Assembly (NCBI GenBank): GCA_026261815.1
Contig: JAMPIT010000350.1
Location: forward strand, 3,410,001 to 3,474,000
From: Monarcha castaneiventris obscurior
Lineage: Eukaryota; Chordata; Aves; Passeriformes; Monarchidae
Reading direction: 5' to 3'
DNA: 64,000 bases
Part shown: piece after piece, positions 48,861-61,493 of the stretch
How positions within the stretch are numbered: position 1 is the first letter of the stretch
Layout: each line of letters starts with the position of its first letter
Made by a program: the position numbers and the translations under genes
Notes under the pieces: generated by a model
Databases searched by the model: none
What the model was told of the DNA's origin: nothing
Seen by the model: the letters and a program-made list of their open reading frames with translations, nothing else

Positions 48861-51800
48861 AGCTGAGCCCTGCTCCATCCACCTTGTGCTGCTCCAGCTG
48901 CCCCAGCTGCCACTCTCGTCTCTTCCTCCCCTGGGAAGTGGGTATCAAACATCAACACGAGAGGCTGGACAGATCCACAGTTCTACGTAGGAAGGGAATG
49001 TTCTTGTAGCCTGCATGGATGTACAAAAGCCAGGGGCAGTGAAGTTCCTATTGAATTCCCCGGAGAAGACAAGCCTGTGTCTTTCCTTCTGAGTCGTCAG
49101 ACCTGCTTGGGTCTGGCATCTCCTTCCAGAGCTGCACATGTGGTCATGGCCAATCCTGTGCCTGAGTGGCCCTTGGCACAAGGGGCTTCTTGGCTACGTG
49201 CATATGTACCACAAATCCAAGCAGCAGAGGAGGGCGGTGGCTTTCCTTCAGAGCTGCTCTTCCCCGCAGGACTGTGACCTTACAGTACTTCTAGTGCTTC
49301 ATTAATTCCAGAAGGTGACATCCTATTAGACCTCCTTATTACATTCCAGAAGTTTATTTCAGAAATATTACATGGACTGTAAGTGGGACAGCTGTTCCCT
49401 TGTGACACTGTTAATAGCATGGATCCCCGTGGTCAGGAGTCCCAGAGCTCCTGCTGCTGCTCCTCTCCCAGGCTCAGTTCAATGCTTTGCCTTTTATCTC
49501 AGCTCAGAAGAACTGAAATGAAGTAAAAAAAGAACACCAACAAGGTGTTCCAGGTGAGGAGGCTTGGAGAGCTGGGCAAGGGGCAGGTGCGAGGGCAGGT
49601 CAGGCTACTCTGAGGCTGACCAGCCTGGCATAGTGTTTGTTAGTCCTGCACAGCTGTGCCTCTGTTACTAAATAAAACAAACCAGGGCCATCATTTGCCC
49701 TGAGAGGGGGAGGAAGGCCCAGCTGCCCTGCCCATAGCTCTCTTCCCTCTTAAGATGGGATGATCATATCCAGACTGCCTCCAGTGCATGGTCCCAGTGT
49801 CATGCTGCAAAAGCCGTGCTTGGGCATGGGCCTCTGTGGGGCTCAACCTGTGTCCTGGGTGGACAAATGGTACCTTTGGGACTAGTGGGAAGCACAGAGG
49901 GGGAGGTCATCTGTATGGCAAAGTGGGGAATCTGTGGGGTTTTAGAGGGGAGCAGAGCCCTCTACTCCTCCTGTGTGCCTGGACACTTTACTGAAAAGAC
50001 AAGGAGCAGCAGAGACACAGTCCTGACAAATTTATGGGTAGGTGAATCCTGTCACATCTTTTTTTTTTCAAACTGGTGCTTAGCTAAATTTTCAGCAACC
50101 CAGTAAATAAGGATTTGCACCTAGCCATGTGTGAAGTGTGGCAAGCTGTGCATTGTTCAGTAAAAGGGCTTGCCTCCTACAGGGGATACTTTTGAGTCTA
50201 TGGTATACCTGGTGGGACTGAGATCAAATAACACAACACACCTTTTTCCTCACTTGCTATGTCATGTGCAACCTGATAACCTGTGATGGGGATCTGAAAC
50301 TTCTGAATAAAACACAACAGAAAGGGAATACAAAATACAGAGCAGTGAATGCGACAGACAGGCAGAGCTGATGGGCACTGGGTGTGATTTCAGAAGAACA
50401 AATTTCCTTCCTCCACGGGGACAGGGCTCGGTGGGTACCAAGTACATCATGAAGTCCTTCAGGGTGGGCGCTGGGGATGCTGCAGACAGATGGCTCCAAT
50501 TTTTGTCTATGTTGTGCACACAGAAGGTCAGTCACAAAACTCATCACCTCCTGCATGTCTTCTGTGATGTGTTTTGGACAAGACAAGCACTAATGAGATT
50601 GCAACCCAAATCCAAGGTTGTATTTGTAGGTGGGATCAGCAATATTTCTTGCTGAGATTATGGTCGTTTTACAGGCATCAGCCTGCTAAAGTGCCAAAGG
50701 TGTTTATGAAATTCGTAGCTTGAACAATTAAGAAAGCCTGTGTCTGAGCTGAGTGGTTATGGAAGAAGAACAGAGGACTGTTGTGAGGGAAGGAAAGCAG
50801 CCCAGATAACCTGATTTTAGAAACAATCTCTGCATAATGAAACTGGAATGGGCTTTTTGCACTCTTGCCTACTGCATTTTTAAATCTGTAACTGTCTGAA
50901 TTTCTGCTGAAGAAGGTATTTTGCAGTTAGCTGGTAAAACCCAGTTATTTATACAATCATGTTTTTATTGGCAGTTTTCTGCCCCAAATAAAATGTATTT
51001 CCCTGACATTTCTAAACCATCTCTGTTATGCCTGGTTAGTGCAGTAAAGCCAGAAGCACCAGCCTTGGCCAATAATCACACTAAGTCCCATTTTGGGTGC
51101 CGCTGCTGACCAAGTAAAAACAGATGGTAGGGTCAATCATGCTCAAAAATATTTGTTGCTGGAAGCAGAAAGCTCTGTGCCCTGCATCTGTCTCCGGCTG
51201 TGTTCAGCCCCGTTCCGTCTGGATGTGGTCTCTGAGTCCTACCAACCTCACTGTAAATACTTGGGGCCCAACAGCATTTTCTAAGTAACTGTGACTTGTC
51301 TGTCACCAGTTTCCTTGAACTTGAATGGGGCTCTGCTCAGCCACTTTTCCCTCCAACCAAGTTTAATAGACTCTATTTCTTGAGAGCACTCGTGGGACAA
51401 GACCTTCTTTTACTTCCAAGTTAAATGGCTTGGGAGACAGTAAGCAGGCAAAGGCATGCAGTCATGCCTCTGGGGGTGGGGAGCAAGCAGGCTCCTTGGC
51501 TCAGAGTACCCTGTGCATCCTGCCCGCCTTGGATAACACACTTGGCTGACATTTCCCCAGCACCTTCCGTTCTCTCAGGCTGGTCATACCCAGGCCATGT
51601 GCTGGCAAACCTCAGAAAATAATTGGCACAGAACCAATAACTTCTTGTTATGAGGAGGACTGCACGTAGAAAACAACACAAGCTAGCAAGGTTCTCATGC
51701 CATTATTGCCCAGGTAATCATCAACAACTTCAACCCTTGTCAGTGTGTCGGGGTGGAAAAACTGAACTTTAGCTCAATCTAATGAAGCAACATCCCTCTA

Positions 51801-52118
51801 ATGTTTCCTGGAATAACAAGTTTCTTGTCTGACCTGGCACAGATTGCTGCTTCTCTCCAATAGCATAACAAGCCCCACTGGAGCTCTGCAGAGGATCAGA
51901 GTGTGGTTCCCTGGCTGTTCCTGCTGGATTAAGAGATACTTCTATTATCCAGAGTTGACACAGGTCAGTGTCATGTCATCCAGCCTGAGCAGTCTATTAG
52001 GTGTCAGATGGTTGCTTAGGTCCTACGGGCAAAGTACTGATCTTGTTAATATTATCAAATCAAGTCAAAGAGTGCACTGACTTGCACCCCTGACCCTCTC
52101 TTGCAGGCAAGAGTTACA

Positions 52119-52763
52119 ATCATAGAATCATTTAGATTGGAAAAGACCTCTAAGGTCACTGAGTCCAACTGTTTACCCAGCACTGCTGTGTTCACCACTA
52201 AACCATGTCACACCAACCCCTGGTGACATATCTACACATTTTCAAACATCCCCAGGGATAACTCCACCACTTTCCTGGGCAGCCTGTTCCAATGTTTGAT
52301 AATCCTTTCAGTGAAGAAATTTTTCCTAATAAAATCTAAACCTCCCCTGTGGCAATCTGAAGCCACTTCTTCTTGTTCTGTCACTTGTTGGCTGGGAGAA
52401 GAGGCCAACCCCCACCTGGCTGCAGCCTCCCTTCAGGCAGTTCTAGAGAGGGATAAGGTCCCCCTTTGAGCCTCCTTTTCTCCAGGCTGAACACCCCCAG
52501 CTCCCTCAGCTGCTCCTCACAGCACTTGTGCTCCAGACCCTTCCCCAGCTCCGTTGCCCTTCTCTGGACACGCTCCAGCCCCTCAATGTCTTTCTTGCAG
52601 TGAGGGGCCCAGAACTGAGCACAGGATTGGAGGTGTGGCCTCAGCAGTGCCGAGTACAGGGGGACGGTCACTGCCCTGCTCCTGCGGGCCACACCACTGC
52701 TGATCCAGGCCAGGGTGCCATTGGCCTTCTTGGCCACCTGGGCACAGCTGGATCATGTTCTAT
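52119..52763 (-). mobile_element. CR1 LINE fragment with ORF2 C-terminal coding remnant
   Basis: About 645 bp lies in reverse orientation. It starts at the 3' terminal repeat (CATAGAATCATTTAGATTGG) and continues through the 3' UTR into the end of the reverse-transcriptase ORF. The minus strand of 52381-52737 is still open for 118 codons and reads [34 protein letters not shown] and [17 protein letters not shown], the hallmark CR1 ORF2 C-terminal region. It is 5'-truncated near 52763 and carries at least one frame disruption in the last part. Confidence 0.96.
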
Positions 52764-55700
52764 GATGGGTAGGAGTTCATTCTTGCTGACACTTTAGCCT
52801 GACCACCTACCTGGAAAGCCTCCTGTGATGCAAAAAGCTCCAGAAGATGGCAGATAACACATCTTCCAATAAAGAAGAGCTGGAACATACTTCAGAGGGG
52901 CAGGTGCCAGAGGTGCCCTGAGCCAATGCTTTCAACACAGCACTTTCAAGCAGAGCATCTTGTAAGCATGAAAGGTTTGCACTGCGCAAAATGGGTAGCA
53001 CTGAGGAGCACACCCAAGGGTGAAGGGAAGGTGGGGTGCCTGGCTCCAGCTGCCACAAACACTGAGTGCACACTGGCAGGTCAGCTATTCACTGCTGCAA
53101 GATTATGTCCATGACCTGATCCAAAGAGAGTCAGGCTGACAGCTGGCTTGGTAGTGCACAGGTTGGATATTAGCAGTTACCTAATCAAGCTCTGAGAGGG
53201 TAGAACAAGTAGTTTCCTATTCCAGGGAATGGAATGAAAAATAATGTATTGATAGAGGAAGGGAAGGAAAGGTATGATAGCTGAGCAGGGAGTGGATCTC
53301 CTATTTGCCCCTTAGCCATATAACACTTGAGTCTGTGGGCATAAGCGTGGGTGACTGTGTGCTGCTCACTTGCTTCTCTCTGCAGTTGTACACCCTCAGG
53401 TAATGAAGTCTCCATCTGTTCATGCAGAGATGTGTTAATTGATTTTGTAGAAAGCAAAAAGTGGATTTAACTATTCATCAGTGGTGCACAAACTGTGATT
53501 ACTAAGACAAGAAGAGGGCAAAGAACATTGATCACAAACAACAGAGGAAGCTTAACCTTAGTGATGCAGCTATCAAGTGTTGAAAGACTTTGCTCCCAAT
53601 ACATTACTGGTCAGTATTCCTGTTAAAAGTTATTGTTCACTCTTAACACTTGTCTTTCCAAGACCCAGAATGTACGCCCAGCAAAACAGACTGGGAGACC
53701 AATTATAATAGATGTGGATTTTGACTAATTAAGAGGAAAGAAGAAGCACTGGCGGAGTCCGGGCTGAAGGTGCTGGTTTGGACTGTTCCACTAATTAGGC
53801 TGTTCAAACTTTTTTTCTGGATTAAATCCTGACTGTCTCAAAAGTTTTTTCAGCTGCATTTCATAGCCTGGAGCAAGCATCTGGGTCCTGGAGAGGGAAG
53901 GGGTTACTGGATTGTTGAGAGTATCCATGTTTTACTTATTCTCATTTATTCCATATAAGTATGTTGCTCTGAGAAAGAATAACAATTTCTTTTCATTAGT
54001 TAGTTACAAAACTCTGGTCTACATTGTCTTGAGTCAAGGTTTATTTCAGATTTCCTCCCACTTACACAGGGTTAGTGACTGATGTAATTAGGAAGTCATT
54101 AGAGACCTCTTGACTCTATTTGGCTGTGTATAAACACCTCAAAAATGAAGGGTGAGTCAGTGCTGAGAGGATCTGCTCCTGCCTTCCCCCACTATCAAGT
54201 CAATCCAGGCCTTATTAGCTCTGTTTTTCCTAATGAACACAAAGCAATGCAACCAAATCCTTTGGGTTCAGCTCAGCCCCTGCTAAAACCCATAGCAAGA
54301 TTCCTCTGGAATTAAGTGAGAGAAGGATGAGATCCTTCATGAGCTTTTCTTGCTAAATAATACTGGCTTTGGATTTGTTGGAATGGATAATACTGAAATG
54401 TGAGTGTCAGCATCTCTGCAAATGGTTTTTGTGGTAGTGGTGGGCTAGAAGAGATGTTTTAGGTCCTGTTTAGTGGCAGTTTATCTATTCATTACATGCC
54501 TTTACGTTTGTAGAGAACACCTAAATCTTGCAGAAGCATTCGGTCTTCCAGATCTGTTGGCTTCTCCCTGTCTCAGGCATTGTCTGAGGGTTCCTGTCTA
54601 CAGCATCCAGAAACTCAGACTGCTGTAAAACCCAGTATCTAATTGATGGTGAGTGCTAAACTGTGCTTTTCCAGGGCTCGTGCCATGAAGCATTTATAGA
54701 GATAAACTTTGGTTGTTTAAATTCAACAATGCTCCTGGTTCTAATACAGATACCCAGCTTAGTGTGGTTTCCTCTCTACCAGTCCTGAGCTGGACCTAGA
54801 GCTCACCCCACATGTTCTCTTTTGCAGACCCCCATGCTTCTTTTCTTGATTCCTGGATGAAAGCATGTGGCTTGCTATGTAACTCTGAGCCCTGTAACTC
54901 CAGAAGCCAGACAGTTGCTTTCTATTTGTTTTTCTTGGTGGGGTTTGGGGATTTTTTGGCTTCAGCTTGCTGGTTCTGTTCACATGCTTCTCTGAGTGTC
55001 CCTAGGGAAGAACAGTTCCTTTCCATGTTCCCAGGAATGGGCTGTCTGTCTTCTTACTGTGCATGCTGGGCCATATAAAATGCCTACTGCTGGTAGTTTC
55101 TTCCTGATGATCCCCCACCATGGTGTTTTTTGGTTGGTTTTTTTTTCATTGAACCAAATGCACTGTTTTGTCAAAGAGTTGGCTGGTAGTGTTTGTAAAG
55201 TAGTGAGAATGGGAGGGAATGAGAGCTTGTACTAACAGGTAGGGCATACCCAGAATTTCCTGCTTATTTGAGTGGTATTTGAGAACCCAGTTTGGCCAAC
55301 ATTTAGTTAGAATTCCAGGGTTCTTCCTTTGTTGGATTCAGGTGGGGCTGTCAAAGGATTTGTGTCCCAGATGCACTGAGGGAAAGTGGCCCCCTCCACT
55401 CCTTTCTGACTGTGCATGCACAGGCTGCTCCCCTGCAGCGTTCTGCTTCAGTAGTGCCTATCCTTCAGGACGGCCCCCACCACCCCTCTGAAGCACACCC
55501 CTCTTTGTATTCTTACAGCCAGCCAGGGATGGTTAACTCTCCCCTGTGACTGCCACAGCTTCGTCATGAGGATTTGGGCAGGATATTGTCTGTCTGAGGA
55601 GAAATAGTGCTGCTTTCTTGAAATGCAGCATGTGCCCCATGGCATCAGTGTTTGCTGTTCCGTGGTAAATATGACGGAGGCAGAGGGACCACGCAGCACA

Positions 55701-58700
55701 CCCGGGGTCAGGGCAGCCGTGTGCTTTGCGAGCTGCAGCAGGGATGGGCGGGGAGCTCTCACAGGCAGGTCCTTCAGCCCACAGCCCTGCAAATCCACAC
55801 AAACGCTGCTGGCTGGAAGCACCAGGGTGTGTTGGCACAACAGCTGGTGGCTACTTAGTAACTAAAGGCAAAGCTTCTTCTCAGGAAGGGGTTACAGGCT
55901 GCCTAGTAGGTGACTTCAGAGATGCAAGAACTCACTTAACAGCTGTATGGGTTAAGTTGAAAGCTTGTCACATTCCAGTAGTGCTGATATTGTTGTTCAC
56001 AGAGATAAAAATTGTATTTCTTCATGGTGCCAGGACATAGTTTATTGAAGACTCACTTCTTTCCATGGAAGAGATCAAACCGGGCTGTAAGTGCACAGAT
56101 GCCTCACTCTGTGCTAAAGTAAAGGGAGAACCTGACTGACATCAGTGGAAACTCGTGGCCTGACTCCTACTCAGAAGTTACTTTACAGTTACTTACAAAG
56201 GTGCCCCTTTTTTTTCAGAGGTAAGCACCCTATCTTTGCATATATGCCCATTTACCAGGATGCAACCAATAGATTGTAGGTTCACAGCCACCCTTGTTGC
56301 TGTGTCCATACCTGCTCCAGGATAGCTGAACCCTTTGCAGGAGACTTGTGACATGTTGATAGCTACAAGGGCATCAATAATTCTTGATGCAAAAGCACTG
56401 AACACCAAGGCCAGAGTGCAGAAATCTGCACTTCTCTGCCTCTGTCTCTGACCCTGCTGCCCCAGTCTCTCCTCCACCACCTGTAGAAATTTCCTGCACC
56501 ACTCAGAAATCTCTTTAAAAAAGATTGATTTTGTTTCTGGTTTGAATGTGTTCTTTTTCCACTGCAGCTTCTGCCATCAATCCCTCTGATGTATTTCCTT
56601 ACTAGTTTGCAGATTGTTTTTTCTTTGAACCACTGATGACTAGATTTTTGATCTGTTCTGCTAACACCTTATGCCTGTGGACAGCAGTCTGCTGGTTCAA
56701 GCATAAAACCTCATAAATGGCATTCATCAGAAGACAGAATCTTTACTGATGGGCAGAGGTCACAACTACTGTGCTTCTGAAGATGTTGCCAATGCAGGGG
56801 TTCATATTCCCAGGGATTTAATGTGCTTCTGCCTACTCTGTCTGCCCAAACTACAGCTCTGTCTGGCAGCACATTTTAAGGTGGTATGGAAGAGTATGGC
56901 CTCAGTAATCTACGTGTCTGTGACCTTGATCCTGGTTGCTGAAATTTGCTTTACAGGCATTTAAGCTCTAAACCCTCTCCATAGCTTCCCCAGTACTGTC
57001 TGGACAAGGAAGCACATCCCAGTATGGTAGCATATCCCAGTGCATAGCCATGAATTCCCTACTAGCCTTTAGTTAAATTCCTGGAGAAATTCATTAACTT
57101 CAGGGTCTGACATTTAGCATCACGGGAGAAGTTGAGTTTTAATGGTTTTCTGTAAAGCCCTGTGAAAGACAAAGTCTGTGTCCCAGAATTCAACTCCATT
57201 CAGAACAAGTGGGATGTAAAAACATAGGAGCCAAGATGTAAAATACATCCATTTTTGTCTAACTTTCAACAGCATTTTTGCATAATTCCACCTGTGATAT
57301 TTAACCTCCTAATGCTGTTCACTGCTTGATTGTCCCTGGAGTGACTGGGTCACCGCCGTTGAAGGTGAATTGATGTTTTCTTCACTCTTGACCTGACATT
57401 TAAATTCTTTTTGAGACAGCCAGATATAAAATTAAGGCCTCCTTTGCTTTGTCCTTCTTATCTTACCTCTCATTTGTGGTGCTTTAGAAGTAATTTCAAG
57501 TTTCCTTCTTTCCCCTCTGTGTTCAGGGTTGCACGTGATCTTTTATTGGTCTGACTGCATTGCCACAGAGGGTTGTAATTTGGCTCACAGTACTGCAACA
57601 TTCATCCAGTTGAAAATGTTGTAGGGAAATAAAATAAGTATTTTCTGAAGTCTAAAATTAAAAAAACAACACCCAAAACCTAAGAAAAAATTATAAGAAC
57701 AAGTATAAAAATAAATTAACTCTGACAGAGAACAAGGAATTCTGCTGGCAACAACGGTAAACATCTGTGTGACTCATGACCCATACTTATACATACATAT
57801 ACTACATTTGGTAAGAAAGGTAATGCTAGAGCAAAAATGAACACAATGTCCTCTAATTGTGTAAGAATGGCTTTGAAAGATTATATGGTACTTTATTAGT
57901 AGGCTGGGAAGAACGTGAGATAGTAACAGCAACTTTAAATATAGACTGGAGCCTTAAGTTTGAGTATGCAAGGCATGGAAAAGGAGCTTTGGCATGGCCA
58001 CATGAAAGCTGAGAACATCCAGATCAGTCAGAAAAAGAAGAAAAAGTGACAACGATTAGCATTTAAAGTAAAATCACTACTTCTTTCATTCCCTTTCTCT
58101 CCTTTCTGCTTTCCTAATCTGTACTAAACCACTTGCATTAATAAACCAACTTTTAAAAGATATAGCCTTAAGGTCATTATGCTTTTTGTTCATAAAGAGC
58201 AGGAACAAGCGGGGTTTTATTGGGGGGGGAGTGTTGGGTGGAGGGGGCAGAAGTTTCAACCACTGGCTCTAATATGTGGCTAGTTGAAGTCAGATGTTCA
58301 GACACCAGTTGGATTGACTGTTAACATCCAGGCACATTCCACAGCTCAGGGGTGTTTATTGGACCTCCTGGTCAGTGCTAAGCCCTTTTATTTTCACAAG
58401 TCTGTGTGTGTGTGTACATATGCAATATATAGGTACATCCTGTCAGATGCCATCAGAAGTAAACATAATATAATTTGGCTCTTGTAAACTTACTATGGTC
58501 TAGCTCTGTCAATCAAGAAGTGTTTCTTGGCTACCTGCTCTCACTTCTCGCACATGAGCTGCCTTCAGTTTGCTGATGGGTTCAGGAAAGTTACTTTCTT
58601 TGCTATACAGAATATTTTAATTTGCTATATAATTTTTATAATGTTGAAAGTACGTAGCATATTGTGTAGAGAAGCTCAACTATGAACAAGTTGCCTGATC

Positions 58701-60879
58701 TGGAATTATGCATGGAATGAGCAAGAGGGAGCCATAAACCCAGTGTGTTTGTAGTCCCTATCTAGCAATCCCAGTAGACTGAATCCCAGACGTTTGAGGA
58801 TATCTAGGCAAAGATCATGTAACATTTGCTGTGTTTCTATATGCTTTTCCTGGATTTCCCTACCAGTCAGTGTGTTGGTTAGATGAGTTTTGTTCTGGTT
58901 CAACAATGAATTCCTGTGATCCTAGGTGGTCATCCATGGTCTACTGCAAGATTCTCAGCAGAAAAAATGAGAGAAATGTCTGTGCCTGTAGAGGTGAGTT
59001 AGGGTGTTCATTGTGTGTGCTGATTAGTGACATTTATAGCACTGTTGCCCTGCTTTGAAGAAGGGAAATTTTCTAGCTGTGGTGCAGGGCATTCAAGAAG
59101 GAGATGAACTGGGACAGAGGGCAAAGGGGCTCTCTGTCAGTGTGGAAGTGCAAGTACAGGCCTGAGGAACAGAGCTGACGGGTTTTAGGTTAAAAAATAC
59201 ACTTCTTGTGTTTTCTGTTAGCAGAGAGTAAAATAAATCCCAAGGTTTCCATAGCCCAAGGGGAATATTTGGGCAGTGCTGTGTAACATTCAATAATTAG
59301 GGTAAATGGCATTCAAGTGTTTCACCATTTTTCTGGTGGAGGTTTATGTGATTCAAGGTGAAGTAGAAAGCATGAGAAATCCACTGATTTCTGCTTCAGA
59401 GCATGTCAAGGGAGGAAATAGTATATGGTAGGCTCATGGTAGTCATAATCTTGCTTCCCTCTGGCTAAAAGGAGCATTTTCAACCTAGATTTCCCAAATC
59501 CCTGTAAGCGTGGGATGTTTGCCCAAGTTTTCCCTGAAAGGATGGCTCAGCAGAGCAAGCATGGTAATAGGACCCTACAAACCTACTTAGGCATGTAACC
59601 CCTGAACGAGGCATGGGTTAAAGCCTTTGCTGTTTGATTTGTGTGCTTTAGCTCAAGACTCCCACGCAGCACACTGGCTTTTTCGAACGTGCTGCCTGGT
59701 TGTGTAGGCGGGCAGTGGCAAGGCAGTCAAACCAAAAGGAAGGCTTCTACTGTTCTGATCCCCCTCCTACCTCCACTGATCCCATGGGAAGACTATTTAG
59801 GGAGATCATCCAGCAAAACCCAAGCAGCACTCCCCTCCACCCCCCTGGTTACCCACAGCTATTTGTTTTGTTGTGTTTTCCACCGGGTAGGTTTCCAGCC
59901 AGCTGGCCTCCCTCACCGGGCCATCGTCCTGTGATGTGAGTGCCAGCCGTGGTGCAAAGGGAGAAACCTGGGAGCTCAGGAAGGGGGACGGTGACAAACA
60001 AGCTTGGATGCTCTGAGCTGAGCTATGTCCAAGCATGCCTGAATATAAATATACAAAAGGCATCAGAATAAATAAATAATCTGCATGCTATGTATCACAC
60101 CGTGTTTGGCAGTGAGAATAAGGTCAGCGTTGTGGATAGCTTTACACGCTTCAGCTTGATCAGGATCCCCACACTCCTCTGGCAGTACTGTGCTGCAGAA
60201 GTGACCCCTCTGACTTCAGAGGAAATACTTGTATTTTCCAAGTATGGGGAAACCCATGGCACTGTCTGCTCTCAGTTCATTGCAGCTCACTCTGCTGTGT
60301 CAATTCAAAGAAAGCAAATAGCCATTTCTACTTGCTCATGTTTAGAGCAAGTTCTAGCAGTGCCGTGAGCAAAGATAAGGGAATGTGGGGTTACAGCTCC
60401 CTAGGCCACAGAGCAGAGAGTGTCTTTCAGGGTGAAACACTGGAGGGTGGCAGAAATACTTCTCTGTATGCTCAGATAGGTAAAGCATTCACACCAGCAC
60501 TGAAATGCAATGAGGGAAGAGCATGCAAGAGTGTCAACAGTTCTTTAAAGAAATGTTTTGTACTTTTCAGTACAAACTAGTCCCGAACTTTTCTATCCAG
60601 CAAATGATCCTGTTCCAGTTATTTGTATTGAAATGAAAAGTAAATTTTGCTCCTACTCACTTTCTTTTAAATGCATACGATCTTGAGAAGCTGTGCAGAC
60701 TATAGGTATGTGGAACAACAACACCTGTACTGTACTCAAAAAGGTAGATATGTAGACAGGCTCCATATCCTGGAAATGATCTTGAAATCCTTAGCTCTGC
60801 ACACAGAACTCTTCAAGTGGCTCTTTCTTTCCCTTTCCCCACACTGGGGAAGATGCCAACAGGCTGAAGGAAAGAATGT
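52764..60879. other. Intergenic DNA upstream of SLN
   Basis: About 8 kb, mainly AT-rich. Contents are a G-quadruplex motif at 58211-58247 and a short TG repeat at 58403-58415. Reading frames around 54800-56040 show no known domain. No gene is supported. Confidence 0.55.
58211..58247 (+). other. G-quadruplex motif
   Basis: Four G-runs (GGGG 58211-58214, G8 58222-58229, GGG 58236-58238, GGGGG 58243-58247) are separated by loops of 7, 6 and 4 nt, satisfying the G3+N1-7 rule on the + strand. Confidence 0.75.
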
Positions 60880-61150
60880 AATGACAGAACATGGGGGAAT
60901 GGCTTCCATCTCAAAGAGTAGGTTTAGATTAGATATTAGGCAGAAATTCTTTACTCTGAGGGTGGTAAAGCACTGGCACAGGTTGCCCAGAGAAGCTGTG
61001 TGCCCCAATTCCCAGAAGTGTTCAAGGCCAGATTGGATGGGGCTCTGAGCAACCTGGTCTAGTGGAAGGTGTCCCTGTCCACGGCAGGGGAATTAGAACT
61101 AGATAATTTTTAAGGTTCCTCCCAACCCAAACCATTCTGTGATTGTATGA
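60880..61150 (+). mobile_element. CR1 LINE 3' fragment just upstream of SLN
   Basis: The + strand encodes the CR1 ORF2 C-terminal phrase RFRLDIRQKFFTLRVVKHW, followed by HRLPREAV. The 3' UTR phrases CTGGTCTAGTGGAAGGTGTC and AAGGTTCCTCCCAACCC follow, with the end TTCTGTGATTGTATGA. Its 3' end lies about 140 bp upstream of the TATA-like box proposed for SLN. Confidence 0.94.
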
Positions 61151-61284
61151 AATTCTCTATCAGACCCAATTGACTCCCAAGGGATGCACACAGCTCTGCT
61201 GTTAGCACAGCACCATGGCAAAAGAAGCAAATCAGCCCACAGAGCCCACTGCATAAACAGCCTTAACCAAATCTGCAGCCCAGC

Positions 61285-61345
61285 TTAGCCCTTTAAAAAT
61301 ATTTGGGGGGGTGATGTCAGCACCTGGGCTGCCAACGCACTTGTT
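61285..61345 (+). promoter_or_regulatory. SLN: Candidate SLN promoter (TATA/MEF2-like and E-boxes)
   Basis: A TATA- and MEF2-like CTTTAAAAATATTTGG (61291-61306) is followed by E-boxes CACCTG (61321-61326) and CACTTG (61338-61343). Initiation would be expected around 61320-61330. MEF2 and E-box sites are typical of muscle genes. The assignment is an inference from spacing and from the good splice donor downstream. Confidence 0.4.
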
Positions 61346-61493
61346 GGTCTCCACCCTCAGCCTACTTTAGTTCCCACGCAGAGACAGAGCATCCAGACCA
61401 AGTGGGAGATAGGCAGAAGCTTGGAGGGAAATAAAATCTGCACTGACCCAAAGTCCAGAGGCAGAACCACTGGGCTCCATTTACCTCCTCAAG
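61322..61493 (+). other. SLN: Candidate SLN exon 1 (noncoding)
   Basis: From the predicted start near 61322 the sequence runs to CCTCCTCAAG|GTAAAAG, a good donor at 61494. Mammalian SLN has a noncoding first exon with the whole reading frame in exon 2, and this arrangement fits that plan with an intron of about 1057 bp. The 5' boundary is approximate, and RNA evidence would be needed to confirm it. Confidence 0.42.

Larger units (their letters stand above)
40553..52118. other. Intergenic DNA, mostly without recognised features
   Basis: About 11.6 kb. Visible items are a C-rich tract at 41594-41616, a 13-bp tandem repeat at 46551-46589, a T10A8 inverted repeat at 47488-47505, an imperfect direct repeat of ATTATGCAGAATGAG near 48225-48257 and a modest CpG cluster at 48679-48860. 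Open frames in the GC-rich part near 48470-49010 overlap on both strands and look accidental. Confidence 0.5.
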
